A model generated the notes under the pieces. That model ran no database searches, was not told the origin of the DNA, and saw only the letters and a list, made by a program, of their open reading frames with translations. Shown here one piece after another: positions 28,004 through 37,548 of a DNA stretch of 64,000 nucleotides (positions within the stretch are counted from its first letter, which is position 1; each line of letters starts with the position of its first letter). Position numbers and translations under genes: made by a program. The stretch is from Betaproteobacteria bacterium (lineage in GTDB: Bacteria; Pseudomonadota; Gammaproteobacteria; Burkholderiales; Casimicrobiaceae): positions 23,372 to 87,371 of the forward strand of contig JAOUIA010000005.1 in assembly GCA_029884335.1 (NCBI GenBank), written 5' to 3'.

Positions 28004-28942
28004 ATGGAATTCTTTCGCATCCGGCGCGACATCCCGTTCATGCGGTACGCGCTGGTGTTCAACGTGATCTCGCTGGTCACGTTCCTGCTCGCCGTGCTCT
28101 TCCTGGCGACGCGGGGCCTCAACTTCGGCATCGACTTCCGCGGCGGCACGCTGATCGAGGTGTCGTACAAGCACGCCGTCGACTTCGGCCGCCTGCGCGG
28201 CGCGGTGGACAAGCTCAACCTGGGCGAGTACCAGGCGCAGGCGTTCGGCAGCTCGGACACCGCGCTCATCCGCCTGCCGCTGCGCGAGGGGCTGTCGACG
28301 GCACAGCTCTCCGAGCAGGTGATGGGCGTGCTGCGCGCCGACGACCCGACCGTGTCGCTGAAGCGCGTCGAGTTCGTCGGCCCGCAGGTCGGCCGCGAGC
28401 TCTACGAGAGCGGCGCGCTCGCGCTGCTGCTGGTGATCGCCGGCATCGTCAGTTACCTCGCGCTGCGCTTCGAGTGGCGATTCGCGGTGGCGGCCATCCT
28501 CGCGAACCTGCACGACGTCGTCATCATCCTCGGCTTCTTCGCGTTCTTCCAGTGGGAGTTCTCGCTCCCGGTGCTCGCGGCCACGCTGGCGATCCTCGGC
28601 TACTCGGTCAACGAGTCCGTGGTCATCGCCGACCGGATCCGCGAGAACTTCCGCAAGATGCGCCGCGCGACGGTGACCGAGGTGATCGACAACGCGATCA
28701 CCAGCACGATCTCGCGCACGATCATCACGCACGGCAGCACGCTGATGATGGTGCTGTCGATCTTCTTCTTCGGCGGCGAGACGCTGCACTACTTCTCGCT
28801 GGCGCTCACCATCGGCATCCTGTTCGGCATCTACTCGTCGGTGCTCGTGATGGCGCCGCTGGTGCGCTGGCTCGGCGTCTCGCGCGAGGACCTCGTCAAG
28901 CCCGAGAAGAAGCAGCTCACGGGCGAGAAGATCCTCCCGTAG
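28004..28942 (+). CDS. secF: Protein translocase subunit SecF
   Basis: A 312-residue partner of SecD with six TM helices. GLNFGIDFRGGTLIEV is the SecF signature after TM1, and ILGYSVNESVVIADRIRENFRK with TISRTIITHG the C-terminal core. A strong GGAGGGA ribosome site precedes the ATG. The gene follows secD after 27 bp. Confidence 0.98.
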   Translation: MEFFRIRRDIPFMRYALVFNVISLVTFLLAVLFLATRGLNFGIDFRGGTLIEVSYKHAVDFGRLRGAVDKLNLGEYQAQAFGSSDTALIRLPLREGLSTAQLSEQVMGVLRADDPTVSLKRVEFVGPQVGRELYESGALALLLVIAGIVSYLALRFEWRFAVAAILANLHDVVIILGFFAFFQWEFSLPVLAATLAILGYSVNESVVIADRIRENFRKMRRATVTEVIDNAITSTISRTIITHGSTLMMVLSIFFFGGETLHYFSLALTIGILFGIYSSVLVMAPLVRWLGVSREDLVKPEKKQLTGEKILP

Positions 28943-28949
28943 CGCGGGG

Positions 28950-29603
28950 ATGGTCGAGACGCTGACCGGCCTCGTCCAGGCCGTCCTCGCGCTGGACGAG
29001 ACGCTGGCGGCGTTCGCCGCCGCGCACGGCCCGTGGCTCTACGCGCTGCTCTTCGCGGTGATCTTCGCCGAGACCGGGCTCGTCGTCACGCCGTTCCTGC
29101 CGGGCGACTCGCTGCTGTTCGTCGCGGGCACGGTCGTCGCCGGCTCCGGCGGCGCGCTCGACATCCACGTGCTGTTCGCCCTCCTGTGGACCGCCGCGGT
29201 GACCGGCGACTCGACCAACTACTGGGTCGGGCGCTGGATCGGGCCCCGGGTGTTCGAGCGCGAGTCGCGCTGGATCCGGCGCGAGCACCTCGAGCGCACG
29301 CAGGCCTTCTACGACCGCTACGGCGCCGTCACGATCGTCATCGGCCGCTTCATGCCCATCGTGCGCACGTTCGCGCCGTTCCTCGCGGGCGTGGCCTCGC
29401 TCGCGTACCGCCGCTTCGTCACCTACAGCGTGCTCGGCAGCGTGCTGTGGGTCGGCTCGCTGCTCTACGCGGGCTACCTGTTCGGCAACATCCCGTGGGT
29501 CAAGTCGAACCTGTCGCTGATCGTCGTGCTGATCGTGATCGTGTCGGTCCTGCCTGCGGCGGTCACGTTCCTCAAGGAACACCGCGGACGCGCCGAAAAG
29601 TAG
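28950..29603 (+). CDS. DedA family membrane protein (probable undecaprenyl-phosphate or lipid flippase)
   Basis: A 217-residue protein with the DedA/SNARE-associated motifs FAETGLVVTPFLPGDSLLFVAG, GDSTNYWVGRWIG and GRFMPIVRTFAPFLAGVASLAYRRFVTYSVLGSVLW. The conserved Glu, Arg and Pro residues are intact. DedA proteins recycle undecaprenyl phosphate or phospholipids across the membrane. It follows secF by seven bases and probably shares its transcript. Its stop TAG and last two codons (GAA AAG) are part of the palindromic repeat that follows, exactly as for the gene at 1-79. Confidence 0.93.
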   Translation: MVETLTGLVQAVLALDETLAAFAAAHGPWLYALLFAVIFAETGLVVTPFLPGDSLLFVAGTVVAGSGGALDIHVLFALLWTAAVTGDSTNYWVGRWIGPRVFERESRWIRREHLERTQAFYDRYGAVTIVIGRFMPIVRTFAPFLAGVASLAYRRFVTYSVLGSVLWVGSLLYAGYLFGNIPWVKSNLSLIVVLIVIVSVLPAAVTFLKEHRGRAEK

Positions 29604-29708
29604 GGTCAGACTCGACTTTCCGGCGACAGGCGACCGAATCGCGCAGCGGTCCAGGAAAGTCGAGTCTGACCCTACTTTTCCTACTTTTCCGAGACTGACC
29701 CTGCTTTC
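29595..29708. repeat. Palindromic repeat between convergent genes, second copy of family AAAAGTAGGGTCAGACTCG
   Basis: Bases 29595-29621 and 29654-29680 form a perfect 27-bp inverted repeat with a 32-base loop. The first 20 bases of the arm (GAAAAGTAGGGTCAGACTCG) are identical to the copy at 71. A partial repeat (GAGACTGACCCTGCTTTCC) follows to the purB stop. A- and T-tracts flank the hairpin on both strands. The loop differs completely from the first copy. Confidence 0.85.
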
Positions 29709-31115
<1,407 letters not shown>

Positions 31116-31206
31116 TTAGCACCCGCCCCCGCGCGGTCGCCCGAAGCGCGAAGGGCGGCGCTCGCGCGCCGCCCTTCCCCTCGATCCCGCGTCAGGTTGC
31201 TCGCCC

Positions 31207-31397
31207 TCGTGTAGTGACTCGGCAGTTCGTTGAAGAACTTCCGCCGAGTCCATGCGCCCCCGCACCGTCCGGCCGCTTTCGCTTCCAGCCGCGACACCCC
31301 TGCGCGGCGAGGTCGGGCACCTGTCGCGCAGGGACAACAAGGGCCGGGAGCGAACCGGCCGGATTGTTCAACGAATCACCGCCGCACTGCGCTAGAA
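31207..31397. mobile_element. 190-bp foldback (MITE-like) element, family TTCTAG(T/C)GCAG
   Basis: The left end GTGTAGTGACTCGGCAGTTCGTTGAAGAACTT and the right end read inversely (TTCTAGCGCAGTGCGGCGGTGATTCGTTGAACAATCC) are imperfect inverted repeats of about 35 bp. Inside, TCCGGCCGCTTTCGCTTCC / GGGAGCGAACCGGCCGGA and CCCTGCGCG / CGCGCAGGG also pair, so the element folds back over its whole length. There is no ORF. Its right end matches copy A at 9551 closely. It lies between the purB start and the Ig-repeat gene and provides that gene's TAG stop codon. Confidence 0.7.
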
Positions 31398-33530
31398 CGG
31401 CGTCGTGAACTGGAAGCGGCCGTTGCACGTGCCCATTTCGCAGGACGTCGTTCCGCTGACCCAGTTCACGTTGCGCAGGTTGAAGTAGTACGTCTGCCCG
31501 GGCACCAGGCGAATGGGAGCTGTCCCCGCGTTGATGTCGAAGATCAGCGCGGGAGTCTGGTCGTTGCTCCAGGCCATCGGCGCGGTCGCGGACGTGGGAT
31601 CGGTGCGGCCTCCGGATCCGGCGACGAAGCCGCGGAAGTCGCACGCGCTCGTCGAGACCGTCAGCTGACGGTCGGTGGGGGCGTCGATGTACTCGTAGAA
31701 CCTCACCTGCCCGAGGCGCTGCGAGGAGGAGGCGTTGGCCGGGACGCGCAGCCGGGCGGCAACGACGGTGCCGGGACGCAAGCCTCCGCCCTCCCGGGTC
31801 TCGAACAGCGTGGTGCCGCCCCACGCCAGGTCGACGCGCATCACATCGCCGTAGCTGCCGCAGAGGTCGGCGCCCGGCGGCGGCGCGCTCGCCCAGTCGA
31901 GCGTCGTCGAGGCCGGGGAGCCGGGGCCGAACTGGTTGGACGCGACGACGGAATACGTCGCCGGCCCCGGGGTCCCGCTCGTGGCGACGCAGGTGGACGT
32001 CGACGAGCTGCAATTGGTCCACTGCCAGCTCGCCGGCGACTGCGTGCAATTCGCCGTCAGCGTGACGGACGCGCCCACGAACGGCGACGACGTGCTCGCC
32101 GAGATCGTGCACGCCGGCGGCGCGGTCGGCGGGCTCTGCCAGGTGACCGAGACCTGCGCGGGGAAGCCGATGCCGGCGGAGTTCTGCGCGGAGACGCCGT
32201 AGTTGCGCGTCACCGCCGCCGACTCGGTCGTCGTGCACGTGCTCGTCGTGCTCGAGCAGCCCGTCCACGTCCAGGCGGTCGGGTTGTTGGTGCACGACGC
32301 GGTCAGCGTGAGCGTGGTGTTGATCGCCGGCGAAGTCGACGACGGCGTGATGACGCACGACGGGGCCGGCGACGGCGGTGGCGGCGGCGGCGCAGTGCCT
32401 CCGCCCGACGTCCACTCGACCTGGACGCTGGCCTTCGGGCTCGCACCGGCGCCGTTGCGCGCGATCAGCGCGTAGACCACCGGGCCCGACTGCGCCGCAA
32501 TCGGCCGGCACGTGCCCAACGTCGTCGGGCACTCCGAGAGCACGTTGCACACTTCGAGCAGCAGCGCCGAGCAGCCCATCCACTGGAACTGCGAGGGCGC
32601 GTGCGAGCAGTTCGCCGTCAGCGTCAGCGCCGACCCCAGCGGGGGCGTCGCGCTGCTGGCGACGATCGAGCACGCGGGCGCCGCGCTCGCCGGCAACTGC
32701 CAGTCGAGTTCTATGCGCGCCTGCGCCCCGGCGCCGGCCGCGTTGGAAGCCACCAGCGTGTAAGCCACGCGACCCGTGGCCGTCGCGGTGGCGACACAGG
32801 TGTTACCCGTCGGCGTGCAGTTCGACCAGGCGAACGTGACCGGCGAGTTCGTGCAGGTCGCCGTCAGCGTGACCGGCGTGCCGACGACCGGGACTGCCGC
32901 GCCCGACGCGATCGTGCAGGCCGGCGTGCCTGCCGGAGGCGGCGGCGGCGCGACGTCGGCGGCGCAGAACGCGACAGGTAGCTGGGGGCTGCCCGTCCCC
33001 TCGGGGACGTATCCCTTGACGACCATCGCGTCGAAGACCGACCGCTCCGTCGTGTACCGGTGGTTCGCGTCCGCGCGGCGGTTCCACAGCCGGAAGACGG
33101 CCTTGGTGCCCGCCGGGCACTGGCCCGTGGTCGGGTTCACGAGGTGGACGCGGAACAGCTCGTCCGTCTCGAGCCTCCACTCGTCGGGCCAGCGCACCTT
33201 GACCGTCGCGCATTCCTCGGCGAACGCCGAATAGAAATGCGACGTCAGGCCGCGCGCGGGGTTGCCGAGGAACCGGCAGACGGGCACCGACCCGGCCAGG
33301 CGCGCATCCCCGGCAGCGAACGTCTCGAACGACAGCCCCGTCCGCGCCCAGCCGGCGATCCGGCCGCTGTCGAGCGCCTCGACTTCGCTGGGCAGGCTGG
33401 TGACGAAGTAGTGGTCTAGGCCGCGGTGGTAGAACTCGACGACGGTGCCCGCGCCGGCCGGGAGGGCGGCGGCGAACGCGAGGGCCGTGGCCAGGACGGC
33501 GGCAGACAGGCGAGACAATGACATTGGCAT
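31392..33530 (-). CDS. Secreted cysteine-rich protein: DUF5648-like domain, four Ig-like repeats, C-terminal domain
   Basis: A 712-residue protein with a Sec signal (SRLSAAVLATALAFAAALPAGAG). Residues about 29-190 resemble DUF5648 (VVEFYHRGLDHYFVTSLPSEVEAL..., HFYSAF, NHRYTTERSVFDAM). Four Ig/PKD-like repeats of 80-95 residues follow at about 205, 285, 389 and 472, each of the form PxCxI...LTxxCxxxPxxWxWxxC...C, probably disulfide-pinned, joined by Pro-rich linkers. A 155-residue C-terminal beta-rich domain (from DLCGSYGD) ends in Cys pairs. It is probably a surface or extracellular binding protein; no enzymatic motif is seen. ATG 33528-33530 or the Met two codons later may be used. The stop codon lies in the foldback element. 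Confidence 0.72.
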   Translation of the reverse strand: MPMSLSRLSAAVLATALAFAAALPAGAGTVVEFYHRGLDHYFVTSLPSEVEALDSGRIAGWARTGLSFETFAAGDARLAGSVPVCRFLGNPARGLTSHFYSAFAEECATVKVRWPDEWRLETDELFRVHLVNPTTGQCPAGTKAVFRLWNRRADANHRYTTERSVFDAMVVKGYVPEGTGSPQLPVAFCAADVAPPPPPAGTPACTIASGAAVPVVGTPVTLTATCTNSPVTFAWSNCTPTGNTCVATATATGRVAYTLVASNAAGAGAQARIELDWQLPASAAPACSIVASSATPPLGSALTLTANCSHAPSQFQWMGCSALLLEVCNVLSECPTTLGTCRPIAAQSGPVVYALIARNGAGASPKASVQVEWTSGGGTAPPPPPPSPAPSCVITPSSTSPAINTTLTLTASCTNNPTAWTWTGCSSTTSTCTTTESAAVTRNYGVSAQNSAGIGFPAQVSVTWQSPPTAPPACTISASTSSPFVGASVTLTANCTQSPASWQWTNCSSSTSTCVATSGTPGPATYSVVASNQFGPGSPASTTLDWASAPPPGADLCGSYGDVMRVDLAWGGTTLFETREGGGLRPGTVVAARLRVPANASSSQRLGQVRFYEYIDAPTDRQLTVSTSACDFRGFVAGSGGRTDPTSATAPMAWSNDQTPALIFDINAGTAPIRLVPGQTYYFNLRNVNWVSGTTSCEMGTCNGRFQFTTPF

Positions 33531-33682
33531 AGTCTGGGGCAAGGCAGCCGGCCTGTCAAATGCGCCGACACCCGGGTCGACAAGCAAACTTCGAGCCGGT
33601 CCGGCAGGCGGAGTTCCCGCGCGGGCCCCTGCCCGGCGAAGCAGTCCACCGGATTCGTGGCGCGCCGCCCCAGAAAAACCGA

Positions 33683-33710
33683 AAGGCCCGCGGATCGCTC
33701 CGCGGGCCTT
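33683..33710 (-). terminator. Intrinsic terminator of the symporter operon
   Basis: AAGGCCCGCGGA, four bases, TCCGCGGGCCTT is a perfect 12-bp hairpin; on the minus strand it is followed by TCGGTTTTTC. It lies 28 bp after the symporter stop codon. Confidence 0.85.
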
Positions 33711-33738
33711 CCGGGTCATGCGGCCGATGCCGCGGGAG

Positions 33739-35862
33739 TCAGGTCCCCTCGGTCTTCATCGTGTCGCCGGCGAGGTTCGGATACCGCACGTGCTCGACCA
33801 GCTCCTGCGTCTGCCTGTCGGGCGCCGGCGTGAGCAGGCTCACCACGATGATCACGAGGAAGCCCAGCGGCACGCCGAACGTCGCCGCCGAGATCGGCTG
33901 GATGTCCCACCAGAGCGCCTGCGGCACCGATCGCGGGGTGCCGAAGACGATCTCGCGCATCCACTGCTGTGTCGTGATCATGTACCAGAACGTGACCCCC
34001 AGCCCCGCGATCATCCCCAGCGTCGCGCCCCACTTGTTGGCGCGCTTCCAGAAGATGCCGAGCACCAGCGCCGGGAAGAACGCCGCCGCCGCGAACGAGA
34101 ACGCCGCAGAGACCAGGAACAGGATGTCCGCCGGCTTTTGCGATGCCACGAACGCCGCGGCCAGCGCCACCACCAGGAGCAGAACCTTGGAGATGGTGAC
34201 GCGGCGCGCCGTCGATGCGCTGGGATCGAGCATCTTGTAGTACAGGTCGTGCGAGAGCGCGTTGGCGATCGTGAGCAGCAGGCCGTCCGCGGTCGACAGC
34301 GCCGCTGCGAGGCCGCCGGCCGCGACCAGCCCGGAGATCACGTACGGCAGCCCGCCGATCTCCGGCGTTGCCAGCACGACGATGTCGCCGCCGATCGAGA
34401 TCTCGGCGAGCTGCACGATGCCGTCGCGGTTGACGTCGACCAACGACAGCAGGCCCGGGTCCACCCTCGACCACGACGCCACCCACTGCGGCAGCTTGGC
34501 GAACTCCGTGCCGACCAGCAGCGTGTAGACGTCGAACTTCACCAGCACGGCGAGCGCCGGCGCGGTGAAGTAGAGGAGGAAGATGAAGAACAGCGACCAG
34601 AACACGCTCTCGCGCGCCTCCTTCACCGAGGGCGTCGTGTAGTACCGCATCAGGATGTGCGGCAGCGCGGCCGTGCCCACCATCAGGCAGAAGATCAGCG
34701 CGAGGAAGTTGCGCCGCGAAATGTCCCTGGCCTTTTCGTCCTTGCCGGGGAACGCCTCGGCGTGGCGCAGCGGCGGGCCGGAGCGCGCCGCGAGCGGCAC
34801 GTCCTTGTTCCACGCGGCCTTCGCCTCGTCGGCCGACTTCGGCGCCTTGTCGAGCGCCGACTGCGCCGCGCGGATCTGGTCCTCGGGCGCGTTGGACGCC
34901 TTGAGGTCGTCGACCCGCTTCGCGAGCGCAGCCTTCTCGGCGTCGAGCGAGCCCGGCAGGCCGGCGATCTTCGCCTTCGCGTCGTCGGAGCGCTTCTTGA
35001 AGATGTCGCGGACCTCCTTCTCCTTCGGGTCGTTGGTGAGCTGCTCCTCGCGGGCCGTCACCTTCTCGAGGACCTTGCCGTAGACGAGCTGCGGCACCGG
35101 GATGCCGGTGTGCTTGATCGACAGCCAGACCACCGGGATCATGTACGCGATGATCAGGATGATGTACTGCGCGACCTGCGTCCACGTCACCGCGCGCATC
35201 CCGCCCAAGAACGAGCACACCAGGATGCCGCCCAGGCCGAGGAAGATGCCGAGCTCGAACGGCACGCCGGTGAGGCGCGTCGTGATCAGGCCCACGCCGT
35301 AGATCTGCGCCACCACGTAGGTGAACGAGCACAGGATCGCCGCGATGATGCCGACGAAGCGCGGGACGTTGCCGCCGTAGCGCGCGCCGAGGAAGTCGGG
35401 GATCGTGAACTGCCCGAACTTGCGCAGGTACGGGGCGAGGAACAGCGCGACCAGGCAGTAGCCGCCGGTCCAGCCCATGATGAAGGCCAGCCCGCCGTAG
35501 CCCGTGAGGTAGAGCGTCCCCGCCATGCCGATGAAGGACGCCGCGGACATCCAGTCGGCGCCGGTCGCCATGCCGTTGAACAGCGCGGGCACGCGCCGCC
35601 CCGCGACGTAGTACTCGGCGGCGTCCGAGGTCCGGCTCATGATGCCGATGCCGGCGTAGAGCAGCACCGTCGCGAGCAGGAAGACGTAGCCGATCCAGTT
35701 CCGCGGCAGCCCGAACTGCTCGAGGATCGCGAGCGCGACGATGAAGACGACGAAGCCGCCCGTGTACCAGGTGTACACCTTCTTCAGCTGGGCGTTGAAC
35801 GACTTCTGCGAGCCCGCCGTGAAGACGTTGGTCGGGGTCTTGGGTTGCGGTGCGCCGGCCAT
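33739..35862 (-). CDS. Sodium:solute symporter, VC_2705 / ActP-like type
   Basis: A 707-residue transporter of the SSS family with about 13 TM helices. EYYVAGRRVPALFNGMATGADWMSAASFIGMAG and GGYCLVALFLAPYLRKFG are typical of acetate/organic-acid symporters. Between TM segments it carries a long charged helical insertion (about residues 260-385, KVTAREEQLTNDPKEKEVRD...) and, near residue 476, a complete EF-hand-type loop DVNRDGIVQLAE. This long type pairs with a DUF4212 small subunit. Its ATG overlaps the small-subunit stop by one base (TGATG). Acs nearby suggests acetate as a possible substrate, but that is inference. Confidence 0.9.
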   Translation of the reverse strand: MAGAPQPKTPTNVFTAGSQKSFNAQLKKVYTWYTGGFVVFIVALAILEQFGLPRNWIGYVFLLATVLLYAGIGIMSRTSDAAEYYVAGRRVPALFNGMATGADWMSAASFIGMAGTLYLTGYGGLAFIMGWTGGYCLVALFLAPYLRKFGQFTIPDFLGARYGGNVPRFVGIIAAILCSFTYVVAQIYGVGLITTRLTGVPFELGIFLGLGGILVCSFLGGMRAVTWTQVAQYIILIIAYMIPVVWLSIKHTGIPVPQLVYGKVLEKVTAREEQLTNDPKEKEVRDIFKKRSDDAKAKIAGLPGSLDAEKAALAKRVDDLKASNAPEDQIRAAQSALDKAPKSADEAKAAWNKDVPLAARSGPPLRHAEAFPGKDEKARDISRRNFLALIFCLMVGTAALPHILMRYYTTPSVKEARESVFWSLFFIFLLYFTAPALAVLVKFDVYTLLVGTEFAKLPQWVASWSRVDPGLLSLVDVNRDGIVQLAEISIGGDIVVLATPEIGGLPYVISGLVAAGGLAAALSTADGLLLTIANALSHDLYYKMLDPSASTARRVTISKVLLLVVALAAAFVASQKPADILFLVSAAFSFAAAAFFPALVLGIFWKRANKWGATLGMIAGLGVTFWYMITTQQWMREIVFGTPRSVPQALWWDIQPISAATFGVPLGFLVIIVVSLLTPAPDRQTQELVEHVRYPNLAGDTMKTEGT

Positions 35863-36122
35863 CACTCGTCTCCCTCGTGGACGTCGTACTCGCGGTCCAG
35901 GTTGTTCATGTAGCGCGCGTAGTACCAGATGATGACCACGTAGATCACCAGCGAGCCGAACGCGCCCATGAAGAACGCGAACGGCCACCCGAAGAAGTTG
36001 AAGTTCAACTCCCTCGCGTACCAGCCGATGACGAACGTGACGACGAACCAGATGGCAAGCAGGATCGCGGTGACGCGCAGATTGCGACTCCAGTACTCCT
36101 CTTGCTTCGCGGTGAGCTGCAT
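35862..36122 (-). CDS. DUF4212 small subunit of the sodium:solute symporter
   Basis: An 86-residue protein with two TM helices: KQEEYWSRNLRVTAILLAIWFVVTFVIGWYARELN and FFGWPFAFFMGAFGSLVIYVVIIWYYARYMNNLDREY, both typical of DUF4212, which always precedes VC_2705-type symporters. The ATG has a strong AGGAGG site. It is the first gene of the pair. Confidence 0.93.
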   Translation of the reverse strand: MQLTAKQEEYWSRNLRVTAILLAIWFVVTFVIGWYARELNFNFFGWPFAFFMGAFGSLVIYVVIIWYYARYMNNLDREYDVHEGDE

Positions 36123-36422
36123 GAAGACTCCTCCTGACGCACGACGTGCGGATTCTCCCCGTCCGGAGCCCGGCGCGCTCTCGCGGCGCGTCCCGGTCCC
36201 GGGCGAGCCATGGCGCGCTTCATTGTCTGGCGCGCGCGGCCCGCGGGCGCACCCGGGCCTGGGCCCGGGCGGCAAGTTGCGGCGAGTATAGCCACCGGAA
36301 TTTCCCCGGCGCAACAGATTTCGGCGGCCGGCGCTCGCCCCGTCGAGCCTCTGCGGCGAAAGCGCCGGGCGGGAATGCGGCTCCCCGCGGCGCCCGCCTC
36401 GCGCAACCCCGCCGCGTCGCGG
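36123..36422. other. Non-coding stretch upstream of the symporter operon
   Basis: No convincing ORF is seen. It must hold the promoter of the symporter pair and the 3' end of the TPR gene's transcript. A GC-rich palindrome (CCCGGGCCTGGGCCCGGG, near 36250-36270) is the only structure noticed. Confidence 0.4.
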
Positions 36423-36998
36423 TCAGGGCGGAGGCGGAGCCGGCAGGCCCGTGTCGCGGGCCAGCTGGGCGGCGACCTTGGGCTCGAACGTGTTGAGGTG
36501 CGCGATGATCGCCTCGGCCTTGTCGCGCCTGCCCCGGTCGAACTGGACGCGGCCGAGCTGGTACCAGCCGTAGGGGCTCATCGGCTGCAGCTTCGTGTTG
36601 CGCTCCAGCACGGGCACGGCCTCGTCCAGATGTTTGAGCGAGATCAAGGAAAGTGCGAGGCCGTACAGCGCGCGGTCGTGGTCGGGAGCGAGCTCCAGCG
36701 TCTGGCGGAAGGCGTCGACCGCGCCGCGGTGGTCGCCGAGCTGCTGCTTCAGGTACGCGCAGTTGAAGCGCGTCTCGACGTCGCCCGGCCGGAGTTCCGC
36801 CGCGCGGCTCATGAGCTCCAGCGCCTCGCGCCAGCGCTTCTCCTCGGCGAGGTAGAAGGCAACCTGCACCAGCACCGCGCGATCGTCGGGGTACTCGGCG
36901 CGCAGCGTCTCGAGGATGCTTCGCGCCGTGCCCCTCGCGCCGAACACGCGCGCCCAGCCGGCGAGCTTCAGCAGTCCGTAGCGGCGCAGCCCCCGCAT
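36423..36998 (-). CDS. Tetratricopeptide-repeat protein
   Basis: A 191-residue helical protein with about four TPR units, for example AVLVQVAFYLAEEKRWREALELMSRAAELRPGD, VETRFNCAYLKQQLGDHRGAVDAFRQTLELAPDH and RALYGLALSLISLKHLDEAVPVLERNTKLQPMS. It has no signal peptide and ends in a Pro run. It probably acts as a scaffold; the partner is unknown. It follows the small membrane protein gene by four bases and is likely co-transcribed with it. Confidence 0.82.
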   Translation of the reverse strand: MRGLRRYGLLKLAGWARVFGARGTARSILETLRAEYPDDRAVLVQVAFYLAEEKRWREALELMSRAAELRPGDVETRFNCAYLKQQLGDHRGAVDAFRQTLELAPDHDRALYGLALSLISLKHLDEAVPVLERNTKLQPMSPYGWYQLGRVQFDRGRRDKAEAIIAHLNTFEPKVAAQLARDTGLPAPPPP

Positions 36999-37002
36999 GC
37001 GG

Positions 37003-37344
37003 TCAGCTCGCGCCCAGGCAATCGCGCAACGGCAGGCCGAGCCCGGACAGGCACGTCTGCGCGATCGCCCACAGCGTGACGAAGAACGCGAAGAGCAGCA
37101 GCCCGAACGTCGCCCAGGGGACGTGGCGGTCGAGTACGAGCTTCGGCGTGACCAGCCGCACCAGCCGAACGAACGGCGACGCGATCGCCTCGAGCAGCTT
37201 GTAGAAGACGTTGCGCTGCGGGTCCGCGCCGGACGCGCGCGAGAGCGCGTAGACGATGCCCTGGCCCGCGAGCGACATCAGCGCGATCAGCAGGACGATC
37301 CTGGCGATGCGCAGCAGCAGCAGCGTGGTGCCGTAGTCGGTCAA
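37003..37344 (-). CDS. Small membrane protein of unknown function
   Basis: A 113-residue protein with hydrophobic segments at about residues 5-33 and 76-100 and a basic region between (FVRLVRLVTPKLVLDRHVPW). No family is recognised with confidence. It lies directly upstream of the TPR gene, which suggests the two proteins work together, perhaps with the TPR protein held at the membrane. Confidence 0.65.
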   Translation of the reverse strand: MTDYGTTLLLLRIARIVLLIALMSLAGQGIVYALSRASGADPQRNVFYKLLEAIASPFVRLVRLVTPKLVLDRHVPWATFGLLLFAFFVTLWAIAQTCLSGLGLPLRDCLGAS

Positions 37345-37548
37345 GGGCAGGTGTGGCGCGCGTCGAAGCGGGCGCCGCCGCTGCGGCGCCGCCCGCTTTG
37401 TATCACACCGCCGTCCGGCGGCCCGCTGCCGGATCGATGCAGAAGGCGTTCGGGAGCGCGGCGGATGCCGCGATGTCGATGCAGCGCATCGCGCATCGCG
37501 TCACGCACGCGTTGGCGCTCCAGATGCTGTCTTGCGCCGTTCTTTCCG

